Below are positions 7,389 through 16,323 of a stretch of DNA of 40,842 nt, one piece after another. Positions within the stretch are counted from its first letter, which is position 1; each line of letters opens with the position of its first letter. Under the pieces are notes generated by a model that was not told where the DNA came from, searched no databases, and saw only the letters and a list, made by a program, of their open reading frames with translations. The position numbers were made by a program, and so were the translations under genes. Source of the stretch: Candidatus Saccharimonadota bacterium (GTDB lineage: Bacteria > Patescibacteriota > Saccharimonadia > Saccharimonadales > Saccharimonadaceae); the NCBI GenBank assembly GCA_017613135.1, contig JAGAEN010000013.1, positions 1 through 40,842 on the forward strand, in the 5' to 3' direction.

Positions 7389-7989
7389 GTTTATCGTCAT
7401 CATATTTCGCACGTTTCTTTGCAATTATTTTTAAAATTTCTTCTTCTTCATCTCGCCCCGACTCTTTCAAAACTTTTTCAATAATCTCCCGCGAAACACC
7501 TTTTTTCATTAGTTCCATCTGCAACCTTTTTCTCGACACCCCTTTTTTCACAAACCGATTTTCCACATACCACCGTGCAAACTCAGAATCGTCCAAATAT
7601 TCCTTATTTTTTAACTTTTCTATAATTTGATTAATATAGTTTTTATCTAGTTTTTTTTCAAAAATTTTTTTAAATAAATAATCAGAAGTTTCCTTTTCTG
7701 ACCGCGGTCGCACTAGCACCCATTCAAGCGTCCTTTGATAAAGTTTCCCGTATTCCGACTGTTTTTTATATTCTGCCAGTTCTTCCGCCGAAATCACCTG
7801 CCCCACTTTGATTTTAAACTCCACCACCTGTGCCACCGTCAGTGAAAACTCATACTTTTCATTCACAAAAACATTTACCCGCTCCGGATTTTTCACCGCC
7901 TGCTTCAAATTTGATATTACAAGCTCCGCACCAAAATCCTCACCCGTTTTTTTCACCGAAACATTGTCACTAAGTTTATAAATATCCAT
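7312..7989 (-). CDS. recX: RecX, regulatory protein of RecA
   Basis: The 225-aa product contains the RecX three-helix repeats: VLVRPRSEKETSDYL, then FARWYVENRFVKKGVSRKRLQMEL, then LIQYLARQGFSYELARDLV near the C-terminus. RecX binds and modulates RecA filaments, and recA lies two genes upstream. I choose the ATG at 7989, because the longer frame opens only with a TTG at 8019. From 7989 the gene overlaps the Nudix stop by 14 nt, suggesting translational coupling in a recA-nudix-recX operon. The 3' end overlaps the convergent PRC-barrel gene by 77 nt. Confidence 0.92.
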   Translation of the reverse strand: MDIYKLSDNVSVKKTGEDFGAELVISNLKQAVKNPERVNVFVNEKYEFSLTVAQVVEFKIKVGQVISAEELAEYKKQSEYGKLYQRTLEWVLVRPRSEKETSDYLFKKIFEKKLDKNYINQIIEKLKNKEYLDDSEFARWYVENRFVKKGVSRKRLQMELMKKGVSREIIEKVLKESGRDEEEEILKIIAKKRAKYDDDKLIQYLARQGFSYELARDLVLESGKD

Positions 7990-8533
7990 GCTGCGAAAAC
8001 CATTCTCGAAGCGCCGCAAAAGTTAGCCCATCTTTTTTCAGTGGTGCCTTAGCAAATTTCTCACGAAAATCATCGGTTTCATCAAATGGCACCCACTTCA
8101 CTTCCGACACTTCCTCATCATTAAAAGAAAACGCGTCCGGTCTCCCCGTCCAATCCACCGCATATACCCACGCAAAACGATTTTTATTAAACGCCCGTTC
8201 AGTCACAAAACCCAAATCTTCCACCGAAATCTTCGCCCCAATTTCCTCGTCCACTTCACGCACTGCCGCTTCGACCAAACTCTCACCAAGATTAATATGC
8301 CCACCAGCCGAAATATCATAATCCCCCGGGTAGCGATCCACCTTATCAGACCTTCTCTGCCACAGCAGTTCTAGCACGCCATCTTGATTTCGCCGATACA
8401 AAAACACTACCGCCACCCCCACAATCGCATTAGACCCCGTCTTTTCGGGATTATCTAGCGCCGAATCCCAACCCTCACCGATTAAAGCCTCACCATTCGG
8501 CGCATAAATCTGCCACATTTCATCGTGATGCAT
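7976..8533 (-). CDS. Nudix hydrolase
   Basis: The 185-aa protein carries a complete Nudix box: GHINLGE, seven residues, then REVDEEIGA, so the metal-binding REVDEE core is intact. The N-terminus MWQIYAPNGEALIGEGW and the PGDYDISAGGH lead-in resemble the IDI/YfcD-like Nudix branch, whose members hydrolyse nucleoside or isoprenoid diphosphates. The substrate cannot be read from the sequence. I place the start at 8533, one nucleotide after the recA stop, with AGGA inside the recA tail as ribosome binding site; a longer frame from 8578 would overlap recA. Insertion of a Nudix gene between recA and recX suggests a link to damaged-nucleotide cleanup, but that is inference. Confidence 0.9.
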   Translation of the reverse strand: MHHDEMWQIYAPNGEALIGEGWDSALDNPEKTGSNAIVGVAVVFLYRRNQDGVLELLWQRRSDKVDRYPGDYDISAGGHINLGESLVEAAVREVDEEIGAKISVEDLGFVTERAFNKNRFAWVYAVDWTGRPDAFSFNDEEVSEVKWVPFDETDDFREKFAKAPLKKDGLTFAALREWFSQHGYL

Positions 8534-8534
8534 A

Positions 8535-9560
8535 TTAGTCCTGGTCTTCTTTCGCTTTTTCGCGTACTTTCTTTTCAATTTCCGCCATCAATTCTGGCTT
8601 CTCACGGAATAATTTCTTCACCGCCTCGCGCCCTTGACCCAAAGTCTCGCCATTGTATTTAAAGAACGCACCGGCTTTTTCTACCACGCCATACTGCACG
8701 CCAAGGTCCAGCACGTCGCCAGATTTCGAAATCCCTTCGTTATACATAATATCAAACTCCGCCGTTCTAAATGGCGCCGCAATTTTGTTCTTCACCACTT
8801 TAATCTTTGTCCGGTTACCCGAAATATTATCTCCTTCCTTAATCTGTCCAATTCGCCGAATATCAATCCGGACACTTGCGTAAAACTTCAAAGCATTACC
8901 ACCCGTCGTCGTCTCTGGGTTACCAAACATCACACCAATCTTCATCCGAATCTGATTAATGAAAATCACCGTAGCTTTAGATTTAGAAATAATCCCGGTC
9001 AGTTTCCGCATCGCCTGTGACATCAGTCTCGCCTGAAGCCCCATTTGCGCTTCGCCCATTTCGCCGTCAATTTCAGCCTGTGGCACCAAAGCCGCCACCG
9101 AATCCACCACAATCAAATCTACCGCATTTGACCGCACCAATGTTTCACAAATCTCGAGCGCTTGCTCACCATTATCTGGCTGCGAAATCAATAGATTTGC
9201 CGTATCTACGCCTATTTTCTTGGCATAGGCTGGATCAAGTGCGTGCTCCGCATCAATAAATGCCGCCTGCCCACCTTGCTTTTGAATCTCTGCAATCGCG
9301 TGGAGTGCAAGCGTTGTCTTACCCGACGATTCTGGCCCGTAAATTTCGATGATCCGCCCCTTCGGATAGCCACCACCGAGCGCCAAATCAAGAGACAACG
9401 ACCCCGACGGTAAAAGTTCCACATCCATTTTTGGCGTCTCGCCGAGTTTCATAATCGAGCCATCGCCAAATTGCTTCGTAATTTGCGCAATCGCGAGCTT
9501 CAAAGCCTCGCTTTTTCCATCATTTTTTGTATTATCTGCCACCGCATCTTTTTTTACCAT
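8535..9560 (-). CDS. recA: RecA recombinase
   Basis: The 341-aa protein is full length (E. coli 353) and has no intein. Walker A GPESSGKT is at 75-82, followed by Walker B-type [12 protein letters not shown], the L1/L2 loop region ([29 protein letters not shown]) and a short acidic tail. It catalyses homologous strand exchange and LexA-type co-proteolysis. The start has GAAAGG as ribosome binding site and an AT-rich upstream region with overlapping TATAAT boxes at about 9581-9591. I see no recognisable SOS operator. It heads a recA-nudix-recX cluster and is divergent from murB. Confidence 0.98.
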   Translation of the reverse strand: MVKKDAVADNTKNDGKSEALKLAIAQITKQFGDGSIMKLGETPKMDVELLPSGSLSLDLALGGGYPKGRIIEIYGPESSGKTTLALHAIAEIQKQGGQAAFIDAEHALDPAYAKKIGVDTANLLISQPDNGEQALEICETLVRSNAVDLIVVDSVAALVPQAEIDGEMGEAQMGLQARLMSQAMRKLTGIISKSKATVIFINQIRMKIGVMFGNPETTTGGNALKFYASVRIDIRRIGQIKEGDNISGNRTKIKVVKNKIAAPFRTAEFDIMYNEGISKSGDVLDLGVQYGVVEKAGAFFKYNGETLGQGREAVKKLFREKPELMAEIEKKVREKAKEDQD

Positions 9561-9650
9561 AATAGTATTACCTTTCTTATATTATATTATATATTATTTT
9601 ATTAAAAACCACCCTACTTTCTGCATCTCTATTAGCACATAGTCAAAACA

Positions 9651-9680
9651 TTTACAACCCCCCACCCCAAGTGTTATAAT
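9651..9680 (+). promoter_or_regulatory. murB promoter
   Basis: TTTACA (9651-9656), an 18-bp spacer ending in TGT, and TATAAT (9675-9680), then 6 nt and the ATG at 9687. One of the few leaderless-type promoters here with a usable -35. Confidence 0.75.
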
Positions 9681-9686
9681 AAACCT

Positions 9687-10721
9687 ATGAAAATCACTGA
9701 AAATGTACCACTTTCAACACTTACTACTATGCGTCTCGGCGGTCCGACACGCTTTGTCATTGAAGTCGAGAGCAAAGTTGATATTGAATATGCTTACAAT
9801 TTCGCCAAATCTCACGCCCTCCCTACTTTTGTGCTTGGCGGCGGTGCCAACACTCTCGCCCACGACGAAGGGTTTAACGGCGTAATTATCAAAAATGCCA
9901 TGCAAGGCATCACCGAAGAAGAAGGTATCATCACCGCCATGGGCGGCACCGACTGGGACGCAGTCGTCGAATACGCCTGCAAACACGAATACACCGGCAT
10001 CGAAGCCTTGTCCAAAATCCCCGGCTCTTCCGGCGCCGCTCCCGTACAGAACATCGGCGCTTACGGTCAAGATATTTCACAAACTTTCGTTTCCGCCGAA
10101 GTTTACGATTCAGTAACTGGCGTATTTAAAACTATGTCAAAAGACGATTTTCACTTCTCTTATCGTAAATCCATCATGAATACCACCGAAAGGAATCGCT
10201 ATTTTGTAATCTCCATTTCTCTTCAATTAAAAGTCGGTCGGATGGAGCGCCCATTTTATAATTCCATCGAAAAATACATTTTCGACCACAACGAAACAGT
10301 CTTCACACCGATAAACGTCCGCAAAATAGTTTCCGCCATCCGCGCCGACAAACTTCCCGACCCTAAAACCACTCCTAGCGCCGGCTCTTTTTTCAAAAAC
10401 ATCTATATTACTGAGGAAGAAACCTTCGATGTTACCCAACGTGGCATTCCAATTCATCGCGGAAACGATGGCATCAAAATTAACTCAGGCTGGTTAATCG
10501 AAAAATCCGGTCTTGCCGGGCAAATCTATAACGGCATTAGAATCAGCGATAAAGCCGCTCTTGTTCTCATCAACGAATCAGCCAAATCATTCAGTGATCT
10601 CGCCGCCACCCGCGATTTCATTATCACTACAGTCTTTAATGCTTTTGGCTACCGCCTCGAACAAGAGCCTATCGAGCTTGTTAATCAAAGTCAAAAAATC
10701 GACGCGTTATTAAATAATTAA
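9687..10721 (+). CDS. murB: UDP-N-acetylenolpyruvoylglucosamine reductase
   Basis: MurB reduces UDP-GlcNAc-enolpyruvate to UDP-MurNAc with FAD and NADPH, an early cytoplasmic peptidoglycan step. The FAD domain shows MRLGGPTRFVIE and GGGANTL (51-57). IPGSSGAAPVQNIGAYG spans 111-127. FSYRKSIM lies near 157-164. The proton donor serine is in SAGSFFKN (231-238, Ser234). INSGWLIEKSGLAG follows. At 344 aa it matches type I MurB. It is leaderless by promoter spacing and is followed after 12 nt by folD. Its presence argues for a peptidoglycan wall. Confidence 0.96.
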   Translation: MKITENVPLSTLTTMRLGGPTRFVIEVESKVDIEYAYNFAKSHALPTFVLGGGANTLAHDEGFNGVIIKNAMQGITEEEGIITAMGGTDWDAVVEYACKHEYTGIEALSKIPGSSGAAPVQNIGAYGQDISQTFVSAEVYDSVTGVFKTMSKDDFHFSYRKSIMNTTERNRYFVISISLQLKVGRMERPFYNSIEKYIFDHNETVFTPINVRKIVSAIRADKLPDPKTTPSAGSFFKNIYITEEETFDVTQRGIPIHRGNDGIKINSGWLIEKSGLAGQIYNGIRISDKAALVLINESAKSFSDLAATRDFIITTVFNAFGYRLEQEPIELVNQSQKIDALLNN

Positions 10722-10733
10722 AGGATTCTCGTC

Positions 10734-11516
10734 GTGAAAATATTAAATGGAAAGGAACTCGCCGGATTTATCAAAGAGCGTCAAGCTCGCGAAGTAAGAG
10801 CGATGAAGAAAAAGCCTACACTTCTAATCATCCGCGACAGCGACAATCCAGTAATTATAAAATACGTCAATCTCAAGAAAAAATATGGCGATGACATCGG
10901 CATAAATGTCATCGATTATTATGCTAAAAACACTGATGAAATCCGACGAAAAATCCTCGAAGCCAACAATGACCAGACCATCTCTGGCACCATCCTCCAA
11001 CTCCCTATTCTCGAAAAAGGTAAAACCGACGAACTTACCGACCTCATCGCCTCAGAAAAAGACGTCGATGGTTTGTCAAACCACAGTAATTTTGACTCCG
11101 CCACCGCCACCGCCATCAACTGGCTTCTAGCTGGTTATGACATTGACCTAGAGCACAGCAAAATCGCCCTCGTCGGTCGCGGCAAACTCGTCGGCGCCCC
11201 GCTCTACCATATGTTTTTAAATTCCGGCTACAATGTCGCCATCTTTCATCACGGTGATGACTTGACAAAGCTTAACCAATATGATATAATCATTACAGCC
11301 ACGGGCGTTCCGGGGTTGATTTCTAGTTCTATGTTAAAACCCGGCGCCACTCTTGTCGATGCTGGTACCGCTTCCGAAGGCGGGGTTTTGAAAGGCGATG
11401 CTTCTGACGAAGTCCGCACCCGCACCGATCTAAATGCCATTACACCAGAAAAAGGTGGCGTCGGCCCCCTCACCGTCACCTGCCTTTTCGACCACGTCAT
11501 CACCGCCGCTAAATAA
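10734..11516 (+). CDS. folD: Bifunctional methylene-THF dehydrogenase/cyclohydrolase
   Basis: FolD interconverts methylene-, methenyl- and formyl-tetrahydrofolate with NADP. The catalytic Tyr-Lys pair appears in YVNLK (Tyr44, Lys48). KDVDGL is at 109-114. The nucleotide-binding loop is GRGKLVGAPL, with Gly/Lys where many FolDs have Ser. The C-terminal signature is TPEKGGVGPLTVTCLF. At 260 aa it is slightly shorter than the usual ~285, mostly at the N-terminus. It starts with GTG, preceded by AAAGGA at 8-nt spacing, and follows murB in the same transcript. Confidence 0.95.
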   Translation: MKILNGKELAGFIKERQAREVRAMKKKPTLLIIRDSDNPVIIKYVNLKKKYGDDIGINVIDYYAKNTDEIRRKILEANNDQTISGTILQLPILEKGKTDELTDLIASEKDVDGLSNHSNFDSATATAINWLLAGYDIDLEHSKIALVGRGKLVGAPLYHMFLNSGYNVAIFHHGDDLTKLNQYDIIITATGVPGLISSSMLKPGATLVDAGTASEGGVLKGDASDEVRTRTDLNAITPEKGGVGPLTVTCLFDHVITAAK

Positions 11517-11577
11517 TCTTAGCTACAGAATACCAACGATACCCTAGGTAATGCAATCTCAGTACTTCAACAACATA

Positions 11578-14500
11578 TTACTCATAATTATTATCGGCAC
11601 CAGCACCAGCATCAGTACCAGCATCGGGACTGTCACCGTAATTCCTCGGAATTGCATCTCTTGGATCAACTGGTGGAGTCGGTGGCGTTGGCGCCCCACC
11701 ACCATTCCGATGCGGAACATCAAATCTATTACCGCCCATCCCCTCTAAGCTATTTGCAATTCTCTCCACATTACTACTCATCTGGTTTTGCCTATTCTGT
11801 GCCATAGCTGCATTATCTCTTTGTTCCTGATCGTATAATCTAGCCGCCTCTCTGCGATCCAAATTAGTCCCGTGCGTACGATTATAATATTCACCAGCCA
11901 CTTGCTCATACTTCCCATCCTCGCTTCTCAAACCAGATTGAATAGCCGGATCAGTGCTAGTAAGCATTTCTTGAAGTTGCCTTGTAGTAATTACGTATTC
12001 ACCAGCATTATCTCCTTCGGTCCTCTGTGCACCAACAGATCTCTGCAAAGTAGCCGTAGACGCACCAACCCAATCTTTAATCGCCGTAGCAGTATTTTGG
12101 TTGTTTGTAAAGTGTTCTAGATTGGCATAGCTATCGCCAACTCGCGCACCATCGGCGACCATCGAATCAGCATCTGGAGCTTTATTTCTCAGTAATGCCG
12201 CAAAATCCTTATCGTCGCTCCGCACCTGTCTCAAGTCTTGCACGCGATTTCTATGAGCCACATTTTGAGCCCCGTTCCCAGTAACATTCCAATTCCCCAT
12301 CGATCTCGCTATTTGATTAACTGCCGCCGCACCATATCTTGAAACATAGTAGCCAGTAAGCGCTTGGAACTCCTCACTATCAGCATTGGCATCATTAGCC
12401 ATATTATTCCAAGCCGTTCGTAAATCGACCTCTGTCATTTGTCTATAATTATTATCGGTAGCCATTAATGTCTCTCTTTCCTTTATACGCTGCGACCTTT
12501 CATTATCCGCAATCGCCGCCATCCTAGCCTCATAGTTACTACCTCTTCCACTAGCCCTATCTGCCCTTTGCGCCTTCTCATACTCTATCATCGTGTCATC
12601 GGCTTTTCTCAACCTATTAAGCTGTCTCTCCGACAAAGTTTCTCCAGCCTCTTGTCTTCCTCTCAATCTAGCTTGCACTCTCTGTGCTCTCCTCGCTGCT
12701 GCTTGACTTTGTTGATATTGAGTGAAATCTTTATACCTATTAGTACTCTTGATAGTATTCTGTGCAAACCCAGACGCCTTGCGACCCCAACTTCGCCCAA
12801 GCGAAGACAGTTTCGCCCCGACATTCCCCATGAGAGACAAAGAATTTCTAAGCACCATTGGAATGAAGAAGAATGGCGCTACTTGTACAATTGCTGCCGC
12901 CAACTTCATCCCTTCATTATCAATCGACGCCAAAATCGAACCCGCCAACTGCCCGCCACCAATCATCGCCCCACAAATAGGATAGACCAATAACAAGGCC
13001 TTAAATAAATCAAACCACTTCTTTCCTAGTTTTTCCGTATTTGGCAAAGCATAACACACTATCGCTACTGGCGCCAACACTATCGAAAGCACTATCCCTG
13101 CCTCTCGCACTACTAAAGTCAAATACAGGAAAAGCATCGCCACTATAATCATAATTGCAATTCCGAGCACCGCTAAACCAATCCATATCAATGCACCTAC
13201 TGCAGACCCAGCATTTAGTAAGCCCCATAAGAAGGTGCCACCCACTGCGAATATCCCAGTCAGTGTCCAAGCCGCGACTTGACCACCAGTCGACGCCCCA
13301 TCACCAGCTGTCGCCAAATTGCCCGCCAAATTCGACAGCATATTATTAAGACCCATACCAAGTATGTTGCTTAAATCTACCGCTAATTCACAAATGATAT
13401 AGCTTAGATTCACCAAAATCGCCACCACGATTAATCGCGGTAAAATCTTTTTTATTCCATAGTTATCTATTCCCACCCCAGTCAACTGTGAGAAAATCAC
13501 CACCAAAAATAGTATTACGAACAAGACATTTGCAATATCTCTTACTAACCCCCATCCTTTATCAACACCACCACCACTCTTGAACACCTCAGAAGCCGGC
13601 ACAACCATGTGATAAGTCTCAATCTGATTCCACATTTTGTTGCCAATCCCATGGAGCGCCGTAATAATTGGGCACACAATCCACCCTAATGCTCCAGAAT
13701 TCGCATAGCATATATCCGTCTCCCCACTTCCCCCATCCCCTGGTGGCGTCACTGGGTCATCTGGATTATCAGGAGTACCGTAAGAATCGACCCCCACAAA
13801 TTCATCTGGATTACTATAATCCAACTTCCCCATCAATTCAATCAATTCACTCACATTTTTGACCAAATGGTCTAATTTTTTCCTTTCTCCTTCAGAAAAG
13901 ACCGTCAATGTTTTTGGACTCTTAATAGCCTCAAGGCTTAACTTGGCTTCACACCAACCATTGTCCTTAGCCCAAATATAGTATTTATTATTCTCACTAT
14001 CAGCAAGCTTACTTGGTTTATCCTCTTGACAAGTCTGACTATTCACCGATACCTTCCCCCCACCATAATTGGTTGCAAGATATTGCAAATAGAAATCATA
14101 TTTATCGGCATCCGAAAAAGCAACAGAGCCCTTAAATGCATCGCCCGTAATCGTCGATAAAGACTCCGTCCATTTATTAGAATCTTTCTTGTACGTAGTC
14201 TTAACAGAGCCATCTCCAGTTGACTTCTCAGTTGTTATTTTTACATAAAACTTATTATTCCCAAATCCAATTATACGTCCCTCCTCATTCTCATTCACAA
14301 AATTATACTCTTTCCCCACCTCCGGCCAATCAAGAGGAATGGTTTCTCCTCCCCCCGCTCTATTCGCAGTATGCCTAACGCATTGAACATTTGTTGTATC
14401 TGTAGGATCATCCGAACCTTGCGGCCACCAATCATATCTAAAGCAACTCTTGGCCTTAGTCGTAAGCCTAACATTAAAATATGCTTTCCCAACTGAGTTT

Positions 14501-15225
14501 CCCAAATCATCTTCATCCTGTGTATACCCACCTCTAATTTCATACGTACTATCGTATATTTCCCAATTTATAGATTTATTATCGACAGGATAATTATCTT
14601 CGTTTCTGCAATACTTCCCAATCACCTTATCTTCATTAGATGTAGAACCAGTTTCCGCTATGTGTATCTCATAGCAATAATTGGTTTTCGATACATCTTC
14701 TTTGTTTATTCCATACTTTAGAGTAGTCCCCATAAATGTATTGACACTATTGACGCTCGGGGTAGTGCCAGAATCACTATTTGGTGGAGTATTTTCAGTA
14801 GTCTTATAAAACTGGAACAACCCCGACATATTGCCAACTAGACCCTTTTTCCCATTATTATTGTTGTTACCATTAAATAAAGCATAGCAAGACGTTACAC
14901 TTGCCCCTTCCAATCGGAACCCTTCCCCCAACCTACTAGACATACTATTACCCAAACCAGTTGGGACAACGACTACATTTCTTATCTGATCAATTGTAAC
15001 AGATGAGTTAAACCCCTCATTCATTAACGAATCAAAATTCTTATAGCCTTCATAACTCATATCTGTCGTAAGAGCAGCCTGATAACAAAACTCAAAATTA
15101 TTCACCAATATTCGTTTAAATATTTCATCACTAGAAATTGCCGACGCTCTAGACGAAACAATCATGAACGAAAACGCTATTGCCACAACAAACATTATTT
15201 TTCTAATATATTTCATTTTACTCAT
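11578..15225 (-). CDS. Large polytopic membrane protein, VirB6/TrbL-like
   Basis: The 1215-aa protein has three parts. Residues 1-30 are a signal peptide (FVVAIAFSFMIVSSRASA). Residues ~30-500 are an exported, Cys-containing, Thr/Asn-rich domain I do not recognise. Residues ~510-805 contain a dense set of membrane spans, including GWGLVRDIANVLFVILFLVVIFSQ-type and LPRLIVVAILVNLSYIICELAV stretches. Residues ~805-1215 are hydrophilic, Gln/Arg/Ala-rich and partly coiled, ending in a Pro/Asp/Ala tail. The spans resemble the VirB6/TrbL inner-membrane channel family of type IV secretion; that is inference from pattern. No VirB4, VirD4 or other partner is in the window. The start overlaps the upstream gene by ATGA, so the two are translationally coupled. 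Confidence 0.8.
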   Translation of the reverse strand: MSKMKYIRKIMFVVAIAFSFMIVSSRASAISSDEIFKRILVNNFEFCYQAALTTDMSYEGYKNFDSLMNEGFNSSVTIDQIRNVVVVPTGLGNSMSSRLGEGFRLEGASVTSCYALFNGNNNNNGKKGLVGNMSGLFQFYKTTENTPPNSDSGTTPSVNSVNTFMGTTLKYGINKEDVSKTNYCYEIHIAETGSTSNEDKVIGKYCRNEDNYPVDNKSINWEIYDSTYEIRGGYTQDEDDLGNSVGKAYFNVRLTTKAKSCFRYDWWPQGSDDPTDTTNVQCVRHTANRAGGGETIPLDWPEVGKEYNFVNENEEGRIIGFGNNKFYVKITTEKSTGDGSVKTTYKKDSNKWTESLSTITGDAFKGSVAFSDADKYDFYLQYLATNYGGGKVSVNSQTCQEDKPSKLADSENNKYYIWAKDNGWCEAKLSLEAIKSPKTLTVFSEGERKKLDHLVKNVSELIELMGKLDYSNPDEFVGVDSYGTPDNPDDPVTPPGDGGSGETDICYANSGALGWIVCPIITALHGIGNKMWNQIETYHMVVPASEVFKSGGGVDKGWGLVRDIANVLFVILFLVVIFSQLTGVGIDNYGIKKILPRLIVVAILVNLSYIICELAVDLSNILGMGLNNMLSNLAGNLATAGDGASTGGQVAAWTLTGIFAVGGTFLWGLLNAGSAVGALIWIGLAVLGIAIMIIVAMLFLYLTLVVREAGIVLSIVLAPVAIVCYALPNTEKLGKKWFDLFKALLLVYPICGAMIGGGQLAGSILASIDNEGMKLAAAIVQVAPFFFIPMVLRNSLSLMGNVGAKLSSLGRSWGRKASGFAQNTIKSTNRYKDFTQYQQSQAAARRAQRVQARLRGRQEAGETLSERQLNRLRKADDTMIEYEKAQRADRASGRGSNYEARMAAIADNERSQRIKERETLMATDNNYRQMTEVDLRTAWNNMANDANADSEEFQALTGYYVSRYGAAAVNQIARSMGNWNVTGNGAQNVAHRNRVQDLRQVRSDDKDFAALLRNKAPDADSMVADGARVGDSYANLEHFTNNQNTATAIKDWVGASTATLQRSVGAQRTEGDNAGEYVITTRQLQEMLTSTDPAIQSGLRSEDGKYEQVAGEYYNRTHGTNLDRREAARLYDQEQRDNAAMAQNRQNQMSSNVERIANSLEGMGGNRFDVPHRNGGGAPTPPTPPVDPRDAIPRNYGDSPDAGTDAGAGADNNYE

Positions 15226-16163
15226 TGCTTTTCTCCATCAACAATTTGCATCATCTCATCCGCTTTATTAATAATCAATTCAAAAGCCTCCATCGAGACA
15301 TCATATACTTTCGCATTCAATTCACCTTCAGCAATAATCAGCGACGATATTTCCTCGGAATCCACTTCCTCCAAACATATATAATTTACTCCACTATTTT
15401 CTATACACCCCGTCGCAGCAATCTTCTCAAATTTCTCTTTTTCAGTATCAATCAATTGATTAATGATATTATCAAAACCCTGCACTGACTCTTCTGTAGG
15501 CTCTGCAAATGGATAATCATACTCTGACAAAAACCCATTCAAACCTTTATTCTCGATAAAATAAAAATATATCGCATCCGTATTTGCCAGAATTGCTGCC
15601 ACAAAATATCTTGGCAACAGCTCACTAGAACTCTTTGCCAAAGCACTTATTTGCGTATTTTTCGCTTTTTCTATTCCACCCAACGCGTTTTTTAAAGCTT
15701 TATAATACGCTGATCCTCTTTCACTATCATAACCGTCCAACAAATAAAATGTACCGATATTTCTTATAGTTTCTTCCCCTTCATCTCCAGCCATTATTTC
15801 ATCAAGCAACTCGCCATTAAGCTTATTGGTGCTTTCTTTATCATACGCTAACAAATTAATATACTTATTTACAAGGCCTTTCTCTCCGCCGCCCATTCTA
15901 GATAGCAACAATACCACTCCTACTGCCACCCCCAAAAACAACAACGCGACCAAAATCACCACCCACTTCTTAGACCTTCTCCCCCCACCACCATTTAAGA
16001 CTACTGGTCCGCTCGCCATACCGCTCCCCATCGGCATCACGCTATTCTGCCCACCAGAAATGCCACCACCAGAGCTAATTTCACCAGAATATCCGCCAGC
16101 TTGCGCTCCCCCACCCTGGCCATTACTAAAGCTACCAAAAGAATCATTTTGCGACGGATTCAT
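15222..16163 (-). CDS. Single-pass membrane protein with Gly/Ser-rich N-terminus
   Basis: The 313-aa protein starts with about 60 Gly/Ser/Asn-rich residues, then RRSKK and one membrane span (67-87), which implies a cytoplasmic N-terminus and an exported C-terminal domain of ~220 aa. That domain is helical and acidic with one Cys pair (GCIENSGVNYICLEE). I do not recognise the family. Its stop overlaps the start of the VirB6-like gene (ATGA), so it is probably a partner of that protein. The extended -10 TGA-TATAAT is 8 nt before the ATG. Confidence 0.8.
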   Translation of the reverse strand: MNPSQNDSFGSFSNGQGGGAQAGGYSGEISSGGGISGGQNSVMPMGSGMASGPVVLNGGGGRRSKKWVVILVALLFLGVAVGVVLLLSRMGGGEKGLVNKYINLLAYDKESTNKLNGELLDEIMAGDEGEETIRNIGTFYLLDGYDSERGSAYYKALKNALGGIEKAKNTQISALAKSSSELLPRYFVAAILANTDAIYFYFIENKGLNGFLSEYDYPFAEPTEESVQGFDNIINQLIDTEKEKFEKIAATGCIENSGVNYICLEEVDSEEISSLIIAEGELNAKVYDVSMEAFELIINKADEMMQIVDGEKQ

Positions 16164-16171
16164 ATGTTTCT

Positions 16172-16180
16172 ATTATATCA
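16172..16180 (-). promoter_or_regulatory. Extended -10 of the 15222-16163 gene
   Basis: Minus-strand TGA-TATAAT, 8 nt before the ATG at 16163. The leader would be about 1-2 nt. Confidence 0.6.
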
Positions 16181-16236
16181 TAACCATTTTGAATTCAAGC
16201 AAAATCTAAACAAAATATTCAAGCAAAAAACAAAAA

Positions 16237-16266
16237 ACGAGCCAAACTCATAAGAGCTCGGCTCGT
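16237..16266 (-). terminator. Intrinsic terminator of the LPXTG gene
   Basis: On the minus strand ACGAGCC pairs with GGCTCGT, with a small inner CTC/GAG stem, followed directly by a T-run. It lies about 57 nt past the LPXTG stop codon. Confidence 0.8.
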
Positions 16267-16323
16267 CTTTATAACCACCCAAAGCGTCAAGTATTACACC
16301 CGACACGCGCAAGCGGTCAAATA

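Noticed and set aside
8535-9560. Intein or SOS box at recA
   Set aside because: The protein is collinear with ordinary RecA, and no LexA-type palindrome is recognisable upstream.
11517-11577. Terminator between folD and the VirB6-like gene
   Set aside because: Only a 5-bp GCTAA/TTAGC stem is seen, too weak to support.
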